Positions 34,267-42,927 of a DNA stretch of 64,000 bases are shown here, one piece after another. A model generated the notes under the pieces. That model ran no database searches. It was not told where the DNA came from and worked only from the letters and a program-made list of their open reading frames with translations. The position numbers were made by a program, and so were the translations under genes. How positions within the stretch are numbered: position 1 is the first letter of the stretch; the number at the start of each line of letters is the position of its first letter. The stretch comes from Erythrobacter sp. (GTDB lineage: Bacteria > Pseudomonadota > Alphaproteobacteria > Sphingomonadales > Sphingomonadaceae): NCBI GenBank assembly GCA_024642335.1, contig JAHEBH010000004.1:42780-106779 (forward strand). Reading direction: 5' to 3'.

Positions 34267-36786
34267 ATGAAATTCCAGACGCTCAGCGTCGCATCGTCGC
34301 TCGCTATCATGGCCTGCATGGCCGCTCCTGCACATGCGCAGGATGATGACAACGATCGCGCCAATACCATCGTGGTGACCGCGGAATTCCGCGAAGCCAA
34401 CCTGCAGGACACACCTATCGCGATCACCGCGGTCAACGCCGAAATGCTCGAAGCACGCGGCCAGACCGGGATTGAGGATGTGGCGGCCCAGGCACCGAAC
34501 GTTTCGCTGCGTCCGCAGCCGCAAAACGGCGGTTCGGGCCTCATCGCCTTTATCCGCGGCGTCGGCCAGGTCGACTTCAACTATGCACTCGATCCGGGTG
34601 TGGGCCTTTATATCGATGACGTCTTCATTCCGACGCTGTCGAGCTCGCTGCTCGAACTGATCGACCTTGAGCGCATTGAAATCCTGCGTGGCCCGCAGGG
34701 TACGCTGGCCGGCAAGAACTCGATCGGTGGTTCGATCAAGCTGTTCTCGAAGAAGCCGCAAGGCGATGGCTCGGGCAGCCTGTCGGTCGAATACGGCTCC
34801 TACGACTTGATCCAGATGCGCGGCATGGCGGACATCGCCATCACCGATAATGTCTCCATGCGTATCTCGGGTATGGGCCGCAGCCGCGACGGCTATGTTG
34901 CCATGCTCGACTATGGTGCGCTCCATCCGGGTTCAAACGTCCCGACGATCGGTCGTGGCCCCTACACCAACGTCGACTATGAATCGATGGGTGGTGAAAA
35001 CCTTGTCGCTGCCCGTGCAGCACTGCGCTACCAGGGCGACCGCGTCGAGATCAATATCTCGGGCGATTACACCCGCGAGGATTCGCAGGCTGTTCCGACC
35101 GTACTGATCGCTGCTGGCCGTCCAACGGGTCCCGGCCAAGGGTCCGACATTTTCTTCAACCCAACATCGAGCAACCCGTCCACGTCGCTTACGAACACAT
35201 TCGGCACCACGCCTTGGTTGGTGGGCACTGACGGAAATCCGGTTCTGCTGAATTGCCAATTCGTACCGGCTGGACGTTATAGCTGCGACAGTGCCAACAG
35301 CGGCGGCAAGATCGGCGGCTATGACGCTCGCTATGTCAGCTACTCGACCTTCATGGATGGTATGGAAGGTAATCCTCAAGCACCTTACAAGCCTTACTTT
35401 GCCCTTCCGATCACCGAGTTCGAAGGCTGGGGCATCCACGGTAACCTGACTTTCGACGTCACCGACAATGTCCAGCTGGTCTATATAGGCTCGTACCGTG
35501 CCTACACCTCCAAGTGGGGTCAGGATCAGGACGCAACGCCGATTCCGGTGGCCCAGCTCGACAACAAGCTGGACCACAGTGCCTGGAGTTCGGAAGTTCG
35601 CCTGAATTTCGAAGCGGCAGAAGGACTGGTCCAGGGTACAGTGGGCGGCTACTATCTTGATCAGGAAGGTGAATACGAAGCACGCGTTGACCTGAACTAC
35701 GTCAACCCGACCATCGACTTCATCCATGGTCCGGATACGACGCCGAGCACCAGCAAGGCGCTGTTCGCTACGGTCACCGTGAACCCGTTTGAAGACTTCG
35801 GCCTGACGGGCGGTCTGCGCTATACCAAGGACAAGAAGGTCTACACCTACTACCGTTCGAACCCTGATGGCACGATCCCCAATGGCTTTAACTGCTTCGT
35901 GGCAAATGGTGTCTTCTCGGAGCCGAACTGTATCCTGTCCGGCCTGTATGACATCCCCGGCCTGTTCAAGGGCGATCGCTGGGATTGGCGCCTTGTTGCC
36001 GACTATCGCTTCTCGGATAGCTTCCTGGCCTATGCCTCGGCTTCGACCGGCTACAAGGGCGGCGGTGTGAACCCGCGTCCGTTCGTGGGTGACCAGGCGC
36101 TGCCATTCAACCCGGAAACGGCAACGACCTATGAAGTGGGCTTCAAGTCCGATTTCCTCGATCGTCGCGTCCGCCTGAACGGTGCGGCCTTCCTCAACAA
36201 GTACGAGAACATCATTCTGGGCAAGCAGATCTGTCCTGAATCGAGCCTGCCTTCTCCGTGCTTGCGTCCGGAAAACATCGGTTCTGCCGATGTGAAGGGC
36301 CTCGAGCTGGAAGTCTTCGCCGAGCCGGTTGACGGCCTGACCATCGACGGCAGCCTGGCCATTCTCGACTTCGAGTACACCACCGCTGTGGATGCCAGTG
36401 GCAACCTTGTTGGCACCGCTATCAATGGTAACAACATCACGCCTTATACACCTGAACTGACCTACTCCTTCGGTATCCAGTACGATCATGAACTGAATAG
36501 CGGCGGCGTGATCACGACACGCTTCGACGGCCAGTTCCAGGATGATGTCTTTACCAACGCGGAAAACACCGATTGGGGGCGTGTCAGCGACCGCTTCCTC
36601 GGCAACTTCCGCCTGGCCTACATCGCTCCGGATGATGACTGGACCGTGGCTCTGGAAGTCCAGAACGTGTTCGACAAGTACTACTTCATGTCGAAGTCCG
36701 ACGTGACCAGCAACTCGCTGGGCGTGGTTACCGGCGTTCCCGGCATGCCGCGTACCTGGAGCGTTGCGGTAACGCGCAACTTCTGA
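34267..36786 (+). CDS. TonB-dependent receptor
   Basis: An 839-aa outer-membrane transporter. The signal peptide ends in APAHAQ, the TonB box is near NTIVVTAEF, and the plug domain contains GVGLYIDDVFIP and IEILRGPQGTLAGKNSIGG. A 22-strand barrel follows, ending in the C-terminal Phe (SVAVTRNF) required for barrel assembly. It belongs to the large group of sphingomonad receptors used for organic molecules rather than siderophores. Many codons are T-ending (GGT, CGT, GCT), unlike the neighbouring genes. Adjacent MFS permeases suggest it feeds the same substrate. A strong terminator follows. Confidence 0.95.
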   Translation: MKFQTLSVASSLAIMACMAAPAHAQDDDNDRANTIVVTAEFREANLQDTPIAITAVNAEMLEARGQTGIEDVAAQAPNVSLRPQPQNGGSGLIAFIRGVGQVDFNYALDPGVGLYIDDVFIPTLSSSLLELIDLERIEILRGPQGTLAGKNSIGGSIKLFSKKPQGDGSGSLSVEYGSYDLIQMRGMADIAITDNVSMRISGMGRSRDGYVAMLDYGALHPGSNVPTIGRGPYTNVDYESMGGENLVAARAALRYQGDRVEINISGDYTREDSQAVPTVLIAAGRPTGPGQGSDIFFNPTSSNPSTSLTNTFGTTPWLVGTDGNPVLLNCQFVPAGRYSCDSANSGGKIGGYDARYVSYSTFMDGMEGNPQAPYKPYFALPITEFEGWGIHGNLTFDVTDNVQLVYIGSYRAYTSKWGQDQDATPIPVAQLDNKLDHSAWSSEVRLNFEAAEGLVQGTVGGYYLDQEGEYEARVDLNYVNPTIDFIHGPDTTPSTSKALFATVTVNPFEDFGLTGGLRYTKDKKVYTYYRSNPDGTIPNGFNCFVANGVFSEPNCILSGLYDIPGLFKGDRWDWRLVADYRFSDSFLAYASASTGYKGGGVNPRPFVGDQALPFNPETATTYEVGFKSDFLDRRVRLNGAAFLNKYENIILGKQICPESSLPSPCLRPENIGSADVKGLELEVFAEPVDGLTIDGSLAILDFEYTTAVDASGNLVGTAINGNNITPYTPELTYSFGIQYDHELNSGGVITTRFDGQFQDDVFTNAENTDWGRVSDRFLGNFRLAYIAPDDDWTVALEVQNVFDKYYFMSKSDVTSNSLGVVTGVPGMPRTWSVAVTRNF

Positions 36787-36841
36787 TCCGGAACATGCCC
36801 CCGCCAGCGCGCGGGGGCACTACCGGCCCGGAAAGGGTAAT

Positions 36842-36882
36842 AGAAAAGGGGCGCGGATCATTACGATCCGCGCCCCTTTTCT
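36842..36882. terminator. Bidirectional rho-independent terminator
   Basis: An 18-bp perfect stem (36842-36859 with 36865-36882) with loop ATTAC. Its core is GGGGCGCGGATC, with A-runs on the 5' side and T-runs on the 3' side, so it works on both strands. It lies between the convergent TonB receptor and ihfB genes. A second GC hairpin lies at about 36795-36818. Confidence 0.93.
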
Positions 36883-36918
36883 TTCCCACCTCCCCGGCAC
36901 AAAGCCGGGACCAGGCGA

Positions 36919-37197
36919 TCAGTCGTTCAAACGTTCGCGAATTTCCTTGCCCGGTTTGAAATAGGGCACGCGCTTGGCAGGCACGGATACCGAATCGCCC
37001 GTCCGCGGGTTCCGCCCGGTCCGGGCATCACGCCCGCGTGTGGAGAAGGTGCCAAATCCGCGCAATTCCACGCGGCCACCTTCGGCCAAACGTTCGGTGA
37101 TTTCGTCAAAGAAAATGTCCACGACCTGTTCGACCTCTTCCGGTCGCAAGTCTGGATTGTCAGCAGCCAGCGATTGCAGCAATTCGGATCTTATCAT
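36919..37197 (-). CDS. ihfB: Integration host factor beta subunit
   Basis: A 92-aa HU/IHF-fold protein. The helical N-terminus [15 protein letters not shown] is followed by the DNA-binding arm region [31 protein letters not shown] with the conserved intercalating proline, as in IHF-beta. The ATG at 37197 gives the normal family length; an earlier in-frame start would add an unlikely extension. IHF bends DNA and supports transcription, replication and recombination. Confidence 0.94.
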   Translation of the reverse strand: MIRSELLQSLAADNPDLRPEEVEQVVDIFFDEITERLAEGGRVELRGFGTFSTRGRDARTGRNPRTGDSVSVPAKRVPYFKPGKEIRERLND

Positions 37198-37366
37198 TCC
37201 CGCCCTTTCCGGCCCGGCGACCTCCGGCCCAATCAAAGTTTACAGGTGTACGCATCACGACCCGTTGATTTCGTACCTTGTGCAACCAAGATGCCAGAAG
37301 GCGGCGGCCCGCGCAATCGCGAGCGTGAAATTTTATGATGTATTACGGGGAGCTGGCTCCTCGGAG

Positions 37367-37705
37367 TCAGACCAGATCAGCCAGTTCGGCCAGGGAAATG
37401 TCCAGCCGGGCGAGTTTTCGGCAAATATCGGGCCATTCTTCGCTCAAGAATGCCTCTTTCTCGCTCTTCAGCAGCTTCTGCGCCGCGCCTTCGCGCACGA
37501 ACATGCCCACACCGCGCTGCACGCGAATCAGGCCATCTGCCTGGAATTGCTGGTAGGCCTTGGCAACGGTGAGCGGATTCGCGCCCTGTTCGGCCGCGAA
37601 GGCCCGGACGGAGGGCAGCATCTCGCCTTCGGCATACTCCCCTTCGATGATCGAGGCGGCGATGCGATCGCGCAGGCGGAGGTAGACGGGCTTGGTTTCG
37701 CTCAT
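37367..37705 (-). CDS. GntR family regulator, YtrA-like short form
   Basis: A 112-aa regulator consisting of the GntR winged helix (LRDRIAASIIEGEYAEGEMLPSVRAFA) and a short C-terminal helix pair. It lacks an effector-binding domain, as in the YtrA subgroup, which usually controls adjacent ABC transporters. No ABC gene is adjacent here. The upstream region is only about 170 bases and shared with the POT gene. Confidence 0.88.
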   Translation of the reverse strand: MSETKPVYLRLRDRIAASIIEGEYAEGEMLPSVRAFAAEQGANPLTVAKAYQQFQADGLIRVQRGVGMFVREGAAQKLLKSEKEAFLSEEWPDICRKLARLDISLAELADLV

Positions 37706-37876
37706 GATAGGTGATGCAGTGCCATAATACAGCGTGTCAGGTCAAGCTCTACGGCCAGCTCCGCCCGACTGGCATGGCCAGTTTCTTGTGTAACAATTGC
37801 GCTTCACAATCCCTCGCCAGCCGTTAGGTTGCCGTTTTCGCGCCAAATATGGGCGCTTTGGGAGAACGGGGCCGCG

Positions 37877-39505
37877 ATGAAAGAATTGAGCCTGTGGAAC
37901 GAGGGGGACTGGGTTGCAGCCATCGCAACCGTGATCCTGGCGGCATTCCTGGTCGCGGGCGGAATGATCGCCGCCAGCCGCAAGGGAGAGGCGCTGGGCC
38001 ACCCCAAGGGGCTCTACATGCTGTTCTTTGCCGAAATGTGGGAGCGTTTCAGCTTCTACGGCATGCGATCCTTGCTGATTTTCTACCTTACCGCACATTG
38101 GCTCTTTTCCGATGGGGAGGCGAATGTCGTCTACGGTGCATACGGCGCCATGGTCTATATTACCCCGGTTCTCGGCGGCTGGCTGGCGGATCGCTATATC
38201 GGACAGCGCAAGGCCGTGCTGTTCGGTGGCGGGCTGCTGGCGCTGGGCCATTTGTTCATGGCCTTTGAAGGCGCAGGCGGGCAGGACGATCCGATTATCA
38301 ACATCTTCTGGCTGGCATTGGCGCTGATCATCGTCGGCTCAGGCTTCCTCAAGGCCAATATCTCGGTGATGGTAGGCCAGCTCTACAAGCTCACCGACAC
38401 GCGCCGGGACGCGGCCTATACGATCTTCTACATGGGCATCAACGTCGGCGCGGCCGCGGGCACGATCCTGGTCGGCTATCTCGGCATTGTGAAAGGCTGG
38501 GCCTATGGTTTCGGCCTTGCCGGGATCGGCATGGTCGCGGGCCTGATTGTCTTCGTGCTTGGCCGCGCGGCGCTGCGCGGGGCAGGCGAAGCGCCCAAGC
38601 TGCTGGCGAGGAACAAGGAGCTGGCCGTCTATGTGGCAGGCATTGCCGCCGTGGCGGTGATGTGGGGCCTGATGCAATATCGTGAGGTGATCCAGACTTT
38701 GCTGATCATTTCCGGCGTCGGACTATTGGGTTACGTGCTGTTCGAGGCCTTCAAGCTACCCAAGGAACCGCGCGAGCGCATTTTTGCGATCCTGTTCCTG
38801 ATTGCACTCAATCCGATCTTCTGGGGCCTGTTCGAACAGAGCGGCGGCAGCCTCAACCTGTACACTGATCGCTACACCGATATCGGCAATGTCCCGGCGG
38901 CGATATTCCAGTCGATCAATCCGATCTACATCATCCTCTTCGCCCCCGCCTTCGCCGCCTTGTGGCAGTGGCTGGGCAAGCGCGGGCTGGAGCCCAGCGC
39001 ACCGGCCAAGTTCGCGCTCGCGCTGTTCCAAGTGGGCGCAGGCTTCCTCGTCTTCGCCTGGGGCGCACAATCGGTCGGCATGGATGTGCTGACGCCGGTG
39101 ATCTTCCTGTTCCTGATCTACCTGCTGCATACAACGGGCGAGCTGTGCCTCAGCCCCGTGGGTCTTTCGGCGATGAACCGCCTCGCGCCGGGATTCATGG
39201 CCAGCCTGATCATGGGCGCGTGGTTCTACATGACGGCAGTGGGCAGTTTCGTCGCCGGCAAGATCGGCGAAGCGACGGGAGGCGAAGGCGGCGAAATGTC
39301 CAAGGAGCTGACCTTGTCCATCTATGCAGAGATTGGATGGATTTCTATCGGCGTGGGCGCGGTGGTCCTCGCGCTCAGCCCCGTCGTGAAACGCTGGATG
39401 CATCTCGACACCTTGCGCGATGACAATGTTGGAGACGACCTTGTCGGCGGCGGCGAAGTGGGTGAACCACAGGCTGCCGGTGTGCATCCGGAGGTGAGGG
39501 GTTAG
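37877..39505 (+). CDS. Proton-dependent oligopeptide transporter (POT family)
   Basis: A 542-aa permease with 14 or so hydrophobic segments. The proton-coupling motif ExxERF is in AEMWERFSFYGMRSLLIFYL, and the POT pattern FYMGINVGAAAG occurs near residue 185. The ATG at 37877 is preceded by GGGAGAA. Di- and tripeptides are the expected substrates. The gene ends 3 bases from the convergent dxs gene. Confidence 0.92.
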   Translation: MKELSLWNEGDWVAAIATVILAAFLVAGGMIAASRKGEALGHPKGLYMLFFAEMWERFSFYGMRSLLIFYLTAHWLFSDGEANVVYGAYGAMVYITPVLGGWLADRYIGQRKAVLFGGGLLALGHLFMAFEGAGGQDDPIINIFWLALALIIVGSGFLKANISVMVGQLYKLTDTRRDAAYTIFYMGINVGAAAGTILVGYLGIVKGWAYGFGLAGIGMVAGLIVFVLGRAALRGAGEAPKLLARNKELAVYVAGIAAVAVMWGLMQYREVIQTLLIISGVGLLGYVLFEAFKLPKEPRERIFAILFLIALNPIFWGLFEQSGGSLNLYTDRYTDIGNVPAAIFQSINPIYIILFAPAFAALWQWLGKRGLEPSAPAKFALALFQVGAGFLVFAWGAQSVGMDVLTPVIFLFLIYLLHTTGELCLSPVGLSAMNRLAPGFMASLIMGAWFYMTAVGSFVAGKIGEATGGEGGEMSKELTLSIYAEIGWISIGVGAVVLALSPVVKRWMHLDTLRDDNVGDDLVGGGEVGEPQAAGVHPEVRG

Positions 39506-39508
39506 CCT

Positions 39509-41440
39509 CTAAGCCCGAGCCTCTTCAACGCCCGCGGAGTTGTGTCGCAGCGCGCTGAGCACGGTTTCAACGATATGCGGGGCGGTCAGGCCCGCCTGCT
39601 CATATTGCTTTTCGGGCGCGTCGTGGTCCTGGAAGATGTCGGGCAGGCGCATGGTGCGGATCTTGAGGCCGGCATCGAGCAGCCCTTCATCCGAAGCGAG
39701 CGTCAACACATGCGCGCCAAGGCCGCCAATGCTGCCTTCCTCCACAGTCACGACGACTTCATGCGTGCTGGCGAGCTTGCGGATCAGTTCTGAATCGAGC
39801 GGCTTGGCAAAGCGCATATCGGCGATCGTCGTCGCCAGCCCTTTGGCCTCCAGCTGGTCGGCGGCTTTCTGCGCCTCTGCCAGACGGGTGCCGAGCGAGA
39901 GGATGGCGACCTTCCCGCCCTTCACATCGCCGCGCACCACACGGCCCTTGCCGATTTCCAGCTTCTGCGGAACTTCGGGCATGTCCACCCCGACGCCTGC
40001 GCCGCGCGGATAGCGGAAGGCGATGGGGCCGGTGTCATGTTCGGCCGCCGTGTATGTCATGTGCGCCAGCTCCGCCTCGTCGGCGGGAGCCATGACGACC
40101 ATGTTGGGCAGGGTACAAAGATAGGCGAGATCGAAGCTGCCCGCATGCGTTGCGCCGTCAGCGCCCACCAGTCCGGCACGGTCGATGGCGAACCGCACGG
40201 GCAGGTTCTGGATCGCCACGTCATGCACGATCTGGTCGAAGGCGCGCTGCAGGAAGGTGGAATAGATCGCGGCGAAGGGCCGCATGCCCTGCGCAGCAAG
40301 CCCTGCCGCAAAAGTCACCGCATGCTGTTCCGCAATGCCGACATCGAAGGCGCGCAGGGGGTGCGCATGGGCGAACTTGTCCACGCCGGTGCCCGAAGGC
40401 ATGGCAGCGGTGATGGCGCAGATACGCGGATCGCTTTCTGCCAATTTGCTGAGCGTTTCACCAAAGACGTTCTGATAGGCAGGCGGGCCGCCCGCGCTCT
40501 TCTTCTGCTCGCCGGTGATGACGTCGAACTTGGCGACGCCGTGATATTTGTCCGCCGCTTCTTCCGCCGGGGCATAGCCCTTGCCCTTCTGCGTCACCAC
40601 ATGGATCAGGCAGGGGCCTTCGGCGGCATCGCGCACGTTCTGCAGCACCGGAATCAGCTGGTCGAGGTCGTGCCCGTCGATGGGGCCGACGTAATAGAAG
40701 CCCAGTTCCTCGAACAAGGTGCCGCCCATCGCCATGCCGCGCGCAAATTCATCGGTCTTTCGCGCCGCACGGTGGAGCGGGGCGGGCAGCTTGCGCGCAA
40801 AGCGCTTGGCCAGTTCGCGCAGCCCCAGGAACCTGCCCGATGTCACAAGCCGCGCGAGATAGCCTGAGAGCCCGCCCACAGGCGGGGCGATCGACATGTC
40901 ATTATCGTTGAGGATGACGATCAGGCGATTGCCCGCGGCTTCCGCATTGTTCATCGCCTCGTAGGCCATGCCCGCGCTCATCGCGCCATCGCCGATCACC
41001 GCGATCGCCTTGCCCTTTGCGCCGGTCAGCTTGTTGGCAATGGCAAAGCCCAGGCCCGCCGAAATCGAGGTGGAACTATGCGCCGCGCCGAAGGGGTCGT
41101 ATGCGCTTTCGCTACGCTTGGTGAAGCCGGAAAGGCCCCCGCCCTGGCGGATCGTGCGGATCTGGTCGCGCCTGCCGGTAATGATCTTGTGCGGATAGGC
41201 CTGGTGGCCGACATCCCAGATCAGCTTGTCATCGGGCGTGTTGAAGACATAGTGGATAGCCACGGTCAGCTCGACCACACCCAGCCCCGAGCCGAGATGC
41301 CCGCCGGTGGTGCCGACGGCATCGATCATTTCAGCGCGCAATTCATCCGAAAGCTGGCGCAGCTGCGATGATTCCAGCTGGCGCAGGTCCTCGGGCGTAT
41401 CGACGGAATCAAGAAGGGGCGTTTCCAGGCGCGATGTCAT
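39509..41440 (-). CDS. dxs: 1-deoxy-D-xylulose-5-phosphate synthase
   Basis: A 643-aa thiamine-diphosphate enzyme that condenses pyruvate and glyceraldehyde-3-phosphate in the first step of the MEP isoprenoid pathway. The ThDP motif [17 protein letters not shown] and the central [17 protein letters not shown] are clear, as is the N-terminal GHQAYPHKI. Length is standard. It supplies isoprenoids for quinones and carotenoids. Confidence 0.97.
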   Translation of the reverse strand: MTSRLETPLLDSVDTPEDLRQLESSQLRQLSDELRAEMIDAVGTTGGHLGSGLGVVELTVAIHYVFNTPDDKLIWDVGHQAYPHKIITGRRDQIRTIRQGGGLSGFTKRSESAYDPFGAAHSSTSISAGLGFAIANKLTGAKGKAIAVIGDGAMSAGMAYEAMNNAEAAGNRLIVILNDNDMSIAPPVGGLSGYLARLVTSGRFLGLRELAKRFARKLPAPLHRAARKTDEFARGMAMGGTLFEELGFYYVGPIDGHDLDQLIPVLQNVRDAAEGPCLIHVVTQKGKGYAPAEEAADKYHGVAKFDVITGEQKKSAGGPPAYQNVFGETLSKLAESDPRICAITAAMPSGTGVDKFAHAHPLRAFDVGIAEQHAVTFAAGLAAQGMRPFAAIYSTFLQRAFDQIVHDVAIQNLPVRFAIDRAGLVGADGATHAGSFDLAYLCTLPNMVVMAPADEAELAHMTYTAAEHDTGPIAFRYPRGAGVGVDMPEVPQKLEIGKGRVVRGDVKGGKVAILSLGTRLAEAQKAADQLEAKGLATTIADMRFAKPLDSELIRKLASTHEVVVTVEEGSIGGLGAHVLTLASDEGLLDAGLKIRTMRLPDIFQDHDAPEKQYEQAGLTAPHIVETVLSALRHNSAGVEEARA

Positions 41441-41493
41441 GCTGCTGTCTTAGACGGATGAATCATGCCTGTCGATGAACGGGTATACGGCAA

Positions 41494-41955
41494 TTATGCC
41501 GTACAATCCGGGCAAAGCCCGCGCAATTCCACCACCGGGCGGACGTTGGAATAGCCCTGCTGCTGGCCCGCCTCGCGCAAGGCCGTGGTCAGCCGGTCAT
41601 CGTCGAAATGGCTGGCCTGCCCGCAATCGTCGCAGATCAGGAAGATGCAGTCGTGCCTGCATCCCGGGTGGCTGTTGGCGAGATAGGCATTGGCGCTCTC
41701 GATCCTGTTGGCGAGATTGGTGCGCACGAACAGGTCGAGAATGCGATAGACGCTGTTGGCCGCCACGCGCTTGCCGCGCGCCTTGCCCACCTCTTCGGCA
41801 ATGTCATAGGCACTGGCGGGGCGGTCATGCGCGGCGAGCGCGCGAAACACATCCGCGCGCATCGCGGTCCACTGCTCGCCCGCATTGGTGAGCACCTCTT
41901 CCGCCTCTTTGATCAGGCGGTCTCCGCTATGTTCGTGGTGGCTGTGTCCCGTCAT
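41494..41955 (-). CDS. zur: Fur family transcriptional regulator, Zur-like
   Basis: A 153-aa Fur-fold regulator. It has a His-rich N-terminus (GHSHHEHSG), a DNA-binding domain and a C-terminal dimerisation domain with cysteine pairs CDDC and CPDC that hold structural zinc; HPGCRHDCIF carries further ligands. These features fit Zur rather than iron-sensing Fur. The symbol is tentative. It lies about 50 bases after dxs's start on the same strand. Confidence 0.8.
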   Translation of the reverse strand: MTGHSHHEHSGDRLIKEAEEVLTNAGEQWTAMRADVFRALAAHDRPASAYDIAEEVGKARGKRVAANSVYRILDLFVRTNLANRIESANAYLANSHPGCRHDCIFLICDDCGQASHFDDDRLTTALREAGQQQGYSNVRPVVELRGLCPDCTA

Positions 41956-41991
41956 TTGGCCGATATAGGCAAGGGCGGGCCCGCGGGCAAA

Positions 41992-42663
41992 TTATCCGGT
42001 GCGGTATTCTGTGCGCCACAGCGACGGGAAGCGCGCGCGCAACGCCGTCACCTTGGGGGCATCCCAGCGGCGGATATAGGGATTGTCCGGATTCTTGAGT
42101 GCAAAGTCCTGGTGATATTCTTCCGCCTCATAGAAGCGGCGCGGATTCTCGACGGCCACGACGATGGGGTCCTCCCACACGCCCGAACGCCCCAGCTGCC
42201 TGAGATAAGCCTGCGCGACCGTGCGCTGCTCCTGCGACAGGGGAACGATGGCGCTGCGGTATTGCGGCCCGCGATCGGGGCCCTGCCGGTTCAGCAGCGT
42301 CGGATCGGCTCCGACCGAAAAGAGAATCTGCAAGAGCTGGTCATAGCGAACCACGGACGGGTCATAGACCACGCGCACCGCTTCCGCATGGTCGGTCACG
42401 CCCGAGGCGACGAGACGGTAGCTTGCTTGTTGCTCGGTCCCGCCATGATAGCCCGAAACCGCGCTATGCACCCCGCGCGTGTGCGAAAAAACTGCCTCGA
42501 TGCCCCAGAAACAACCGCCTGCGAAGATTGCCGTCTGTAACCCGCTCTCATTCGCCTGGCGCGTGGCGACGGGCGCATTGAACACCTCTTCCGCAGAACC
42601 GGGAACAGCGGTCAATGCAACACCGACGAGTGCTGCGGCGAGAAATGCGGCTTTCAACTTCAC
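41992..42663 (-). CDS. msrA: Peptide-methionine (S)-S-oxide reductase, exported
   Basis: A 223-aa MsrA with catalytic Cys in GGCFWGIEAVF. The N-terminus (KLKAAFLAAALVGVALTAVPGSAEE) is a signal peptide, so it acts in the periplasm. The catalytic cysteine is the only cysteine in the whole protein, so no resolving cysteine is present. The start is GTG at 42663 with AAAGG 8 bases upstream; an upstream reading would lose the signal. It lies 36 bases after zur's start and follows a small membrane ORF. Confidence 0.9.
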   Translation of the reverse strand: MKLKAAFLAAALVGVALTAVPGSAEEVFNAPVATRQANESGLQTAIFAGGCFWGIEAVFSHTRGVHSAVSGYHGGTEQQASYRLVASGVTDHAEAVRVVYDPSVVRYDQLLQILFSVGADPTLLNRQGPDRGPQYRSAIVPLSQEQRTVAQAYLRQLGRSGVWEDPIVVAVENPRRFYEAEEYHQDFALKNPDNPYIRRWDAPKVTALRARFPSLWRTEYRTG

Positions 42664-42677
42664 GATATCAACCTTTC

Positions 42678-42782
42678 TCAGGAACCTCCGAGTTGCGGAA
42701 GGATATTCGCGGCGAGCACCAGTGCAGTTACACCGAAGCCGAGGAAGAATGAACGGTAAAGTTCGGCAGTGAAGAGAGCCAT
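42678..42782 (-). CDS. Small predicted membrane protein (34 aa)
   Basis: An ATG at 42782 opens a 34-codon frame ending at TGA (42678-42680), 14 bases before msrA. The product has one hydrophobic segment (SFFLGFGVTALVLAANILP). No strong ribosome binding site is visible. Its position and single membrane helix suggest a real small protein, but only conservation would confirm it. Confidence 0.45.
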   Translation of the reverse strand: MALFTAELYRSFFLGFGVTALVLAANILPQLGGS

Positions 42783-42845
42783 GGGATATTCTTTCACGAT
42801 TCTTGCGTGTTGCAGACCATGTAAGGCGAAAGTCCTTGCATGGGA

Positions 42846-42873
42846 CTGAACGCTGCGGAATTCCCGCGTTCAG
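42846..42873. terminator. Hairpin downstream of purH
   Basis: CTGAACGC and GCGTTCAG flank GCGGAATTCCC, giving a stem of about 10-12 bp with one bulge. It lies about 55 bases after the purH stop on the minus strand. It has no U-run, so it may be an attenuator or mRNA stabiliser rather than a terminator. Confidence 0.35.
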
Positions 42874-42927
42874 CCGCCGCATCTATCGTGAATTATGGTT
42901 AACCAATGGTTGCTATTGTCCAGCCAA

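Noticed and set aside
34933..36489. A 518-codon open frame on the minus strand across the TonB receptor gene
   Set aside because: It is antisense to a receptor with signal, plug and barrel features, has no ribosome binding site, and its product shows no family motifs. Long antisense frames are expected in high-GC DNA.
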